Below are positions 61,786 through 64,000 of a stretch of DNA of 64,000 bases, piece by piece. Numbering within the stretch: the first letter of the stretch is position 1; every line of letters begins with the position of its first letter. The DNA is taken from positions 4,669,501-4,733,500 of the forward strand of contig JAQISU010000166.1 of assembly GCA_029339505.1 (NCBI GenBank), read 5' to 3'. The notes under the pieces were generated by a model. That model was not told the origin of the DNA. It worked only from the letters and a program-made list of their open reading frames with translations, and made no database searches. The position numbers and the translations under genes were made by a program. This DNA is from Unio delphinus. Its lineage: Eukaryota > Mollusca > Bivalvia > Unionida > Unionidae.

Positions 61786-61907
61786 TCAATATTCATCCCC
61801 GTCTTCGATGACCTCGCCGTTCACTGATTCCACACCAACTTCCTCATAGTCCTTTTCCAGTGCCGCCAAATCCTCACGAGCTTCGGAAAATTCACCCTCC
61901 TCCATAC
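61786..61907 (-). CDS. TUBA: alpha-tubulin last coding exon
   Basis: Acceptor ...gtggcag precedes GT, which completes a split Gly codon. Then [20 protein letters not shown] and EEVGVES follow, and the frame ends [11 protein letters not shown] and TGA. The [16 protein letters not shown] helix is diagnostic of alpha-tubulin. The terminal Tyr is kept, so the protein could enter the detyrosination cycle. The tail is shorter in Glu than common isotypes, with Val, Ile and Asn in place of the Glu/Gly run, which reduces possible polyglutamylation sites. Alpha/beta heterodimers form microtubules. Confidence 0.95.

Positions 61908-64000
<2,093 letters not shown>

Overview
The window is animal nuclear DNA: AT-rich, intron-bearing, full of microsatellites, tRNA-derived SINEs, MITEs and decayed mobile elements. 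The repeat style and the gene structures fit a lophotrochozoan, most likely a mollusc and perhaps a bivalve. That assignment is inference from style, not from a diagnostic marker. Few stretches code for intact host protein. At the left edge, on the minus strand, are exons of a nuclear respiratory factor 1 (NRF1) homologue covering its N-terminal region and the start of its DNA-binding/dimerisation region. The gene runs off the window at base 1. At the right edge, also on the minus strand, are the last two coding exons of an alpha-tubulin. Between them, an intronless 405-codon gene at 31.2-32.4 kb is the longest intact reading frame. It has a HAD-like first motif with an altered second position.

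Much of the accessory content is the wreckage of large self-synthesising DNA transposons (Maverick/Polinton class). The best copy spans about 20.9-28.1 kb. Its order is: a broken virion-type gene and coiled-coil genes (+), two unrecognised frames (-), a protein-primed-type family B DNA polymerase that runs into an SF1 helicase (+), an rve integrase (-), and an FtsK/A32-type packaging ATPase (+). A second, shorter copy at 45.7-46.9 kb keeps the same divergent ATPase/integrase pair. Separate fragments of other Polinton polymerases lie at 11.07-11.69 kb (Zn-ribbon plus Exo I) and 57.4-57.7 kb (Exo II region, internally deleted). All copies carry stops and frameshifts, so they are fossils. A LINE reverse-transcriptase tail lies at 12.1-12.7 kb.

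Non-autonomous elements can be delimited precisely. Four hAT-like MITEs have 8-bp target-site duplications (10.4, 14.2, 40.2 and 56.1 kb). One piggyBac-like MITE has TTAA ends (56.55 kb). Two tRNA-derived SINE families are present: family A with five copies, including a head-to-head inverted pair at 38.2-38.9 kb, and family B with four copies, three with clear target-site duplications. The region from 41.8 to 55.9 kb carries three diverged copies of a low-complexity unit. It is interspersed with three large minisatellites (26, 35 and 28 bp periods), one of which appears to have grown out of a sequence still present as a single copy elsewhere in the window. The remaining intergenic DNA shows no coding or RNA gene that I can support.
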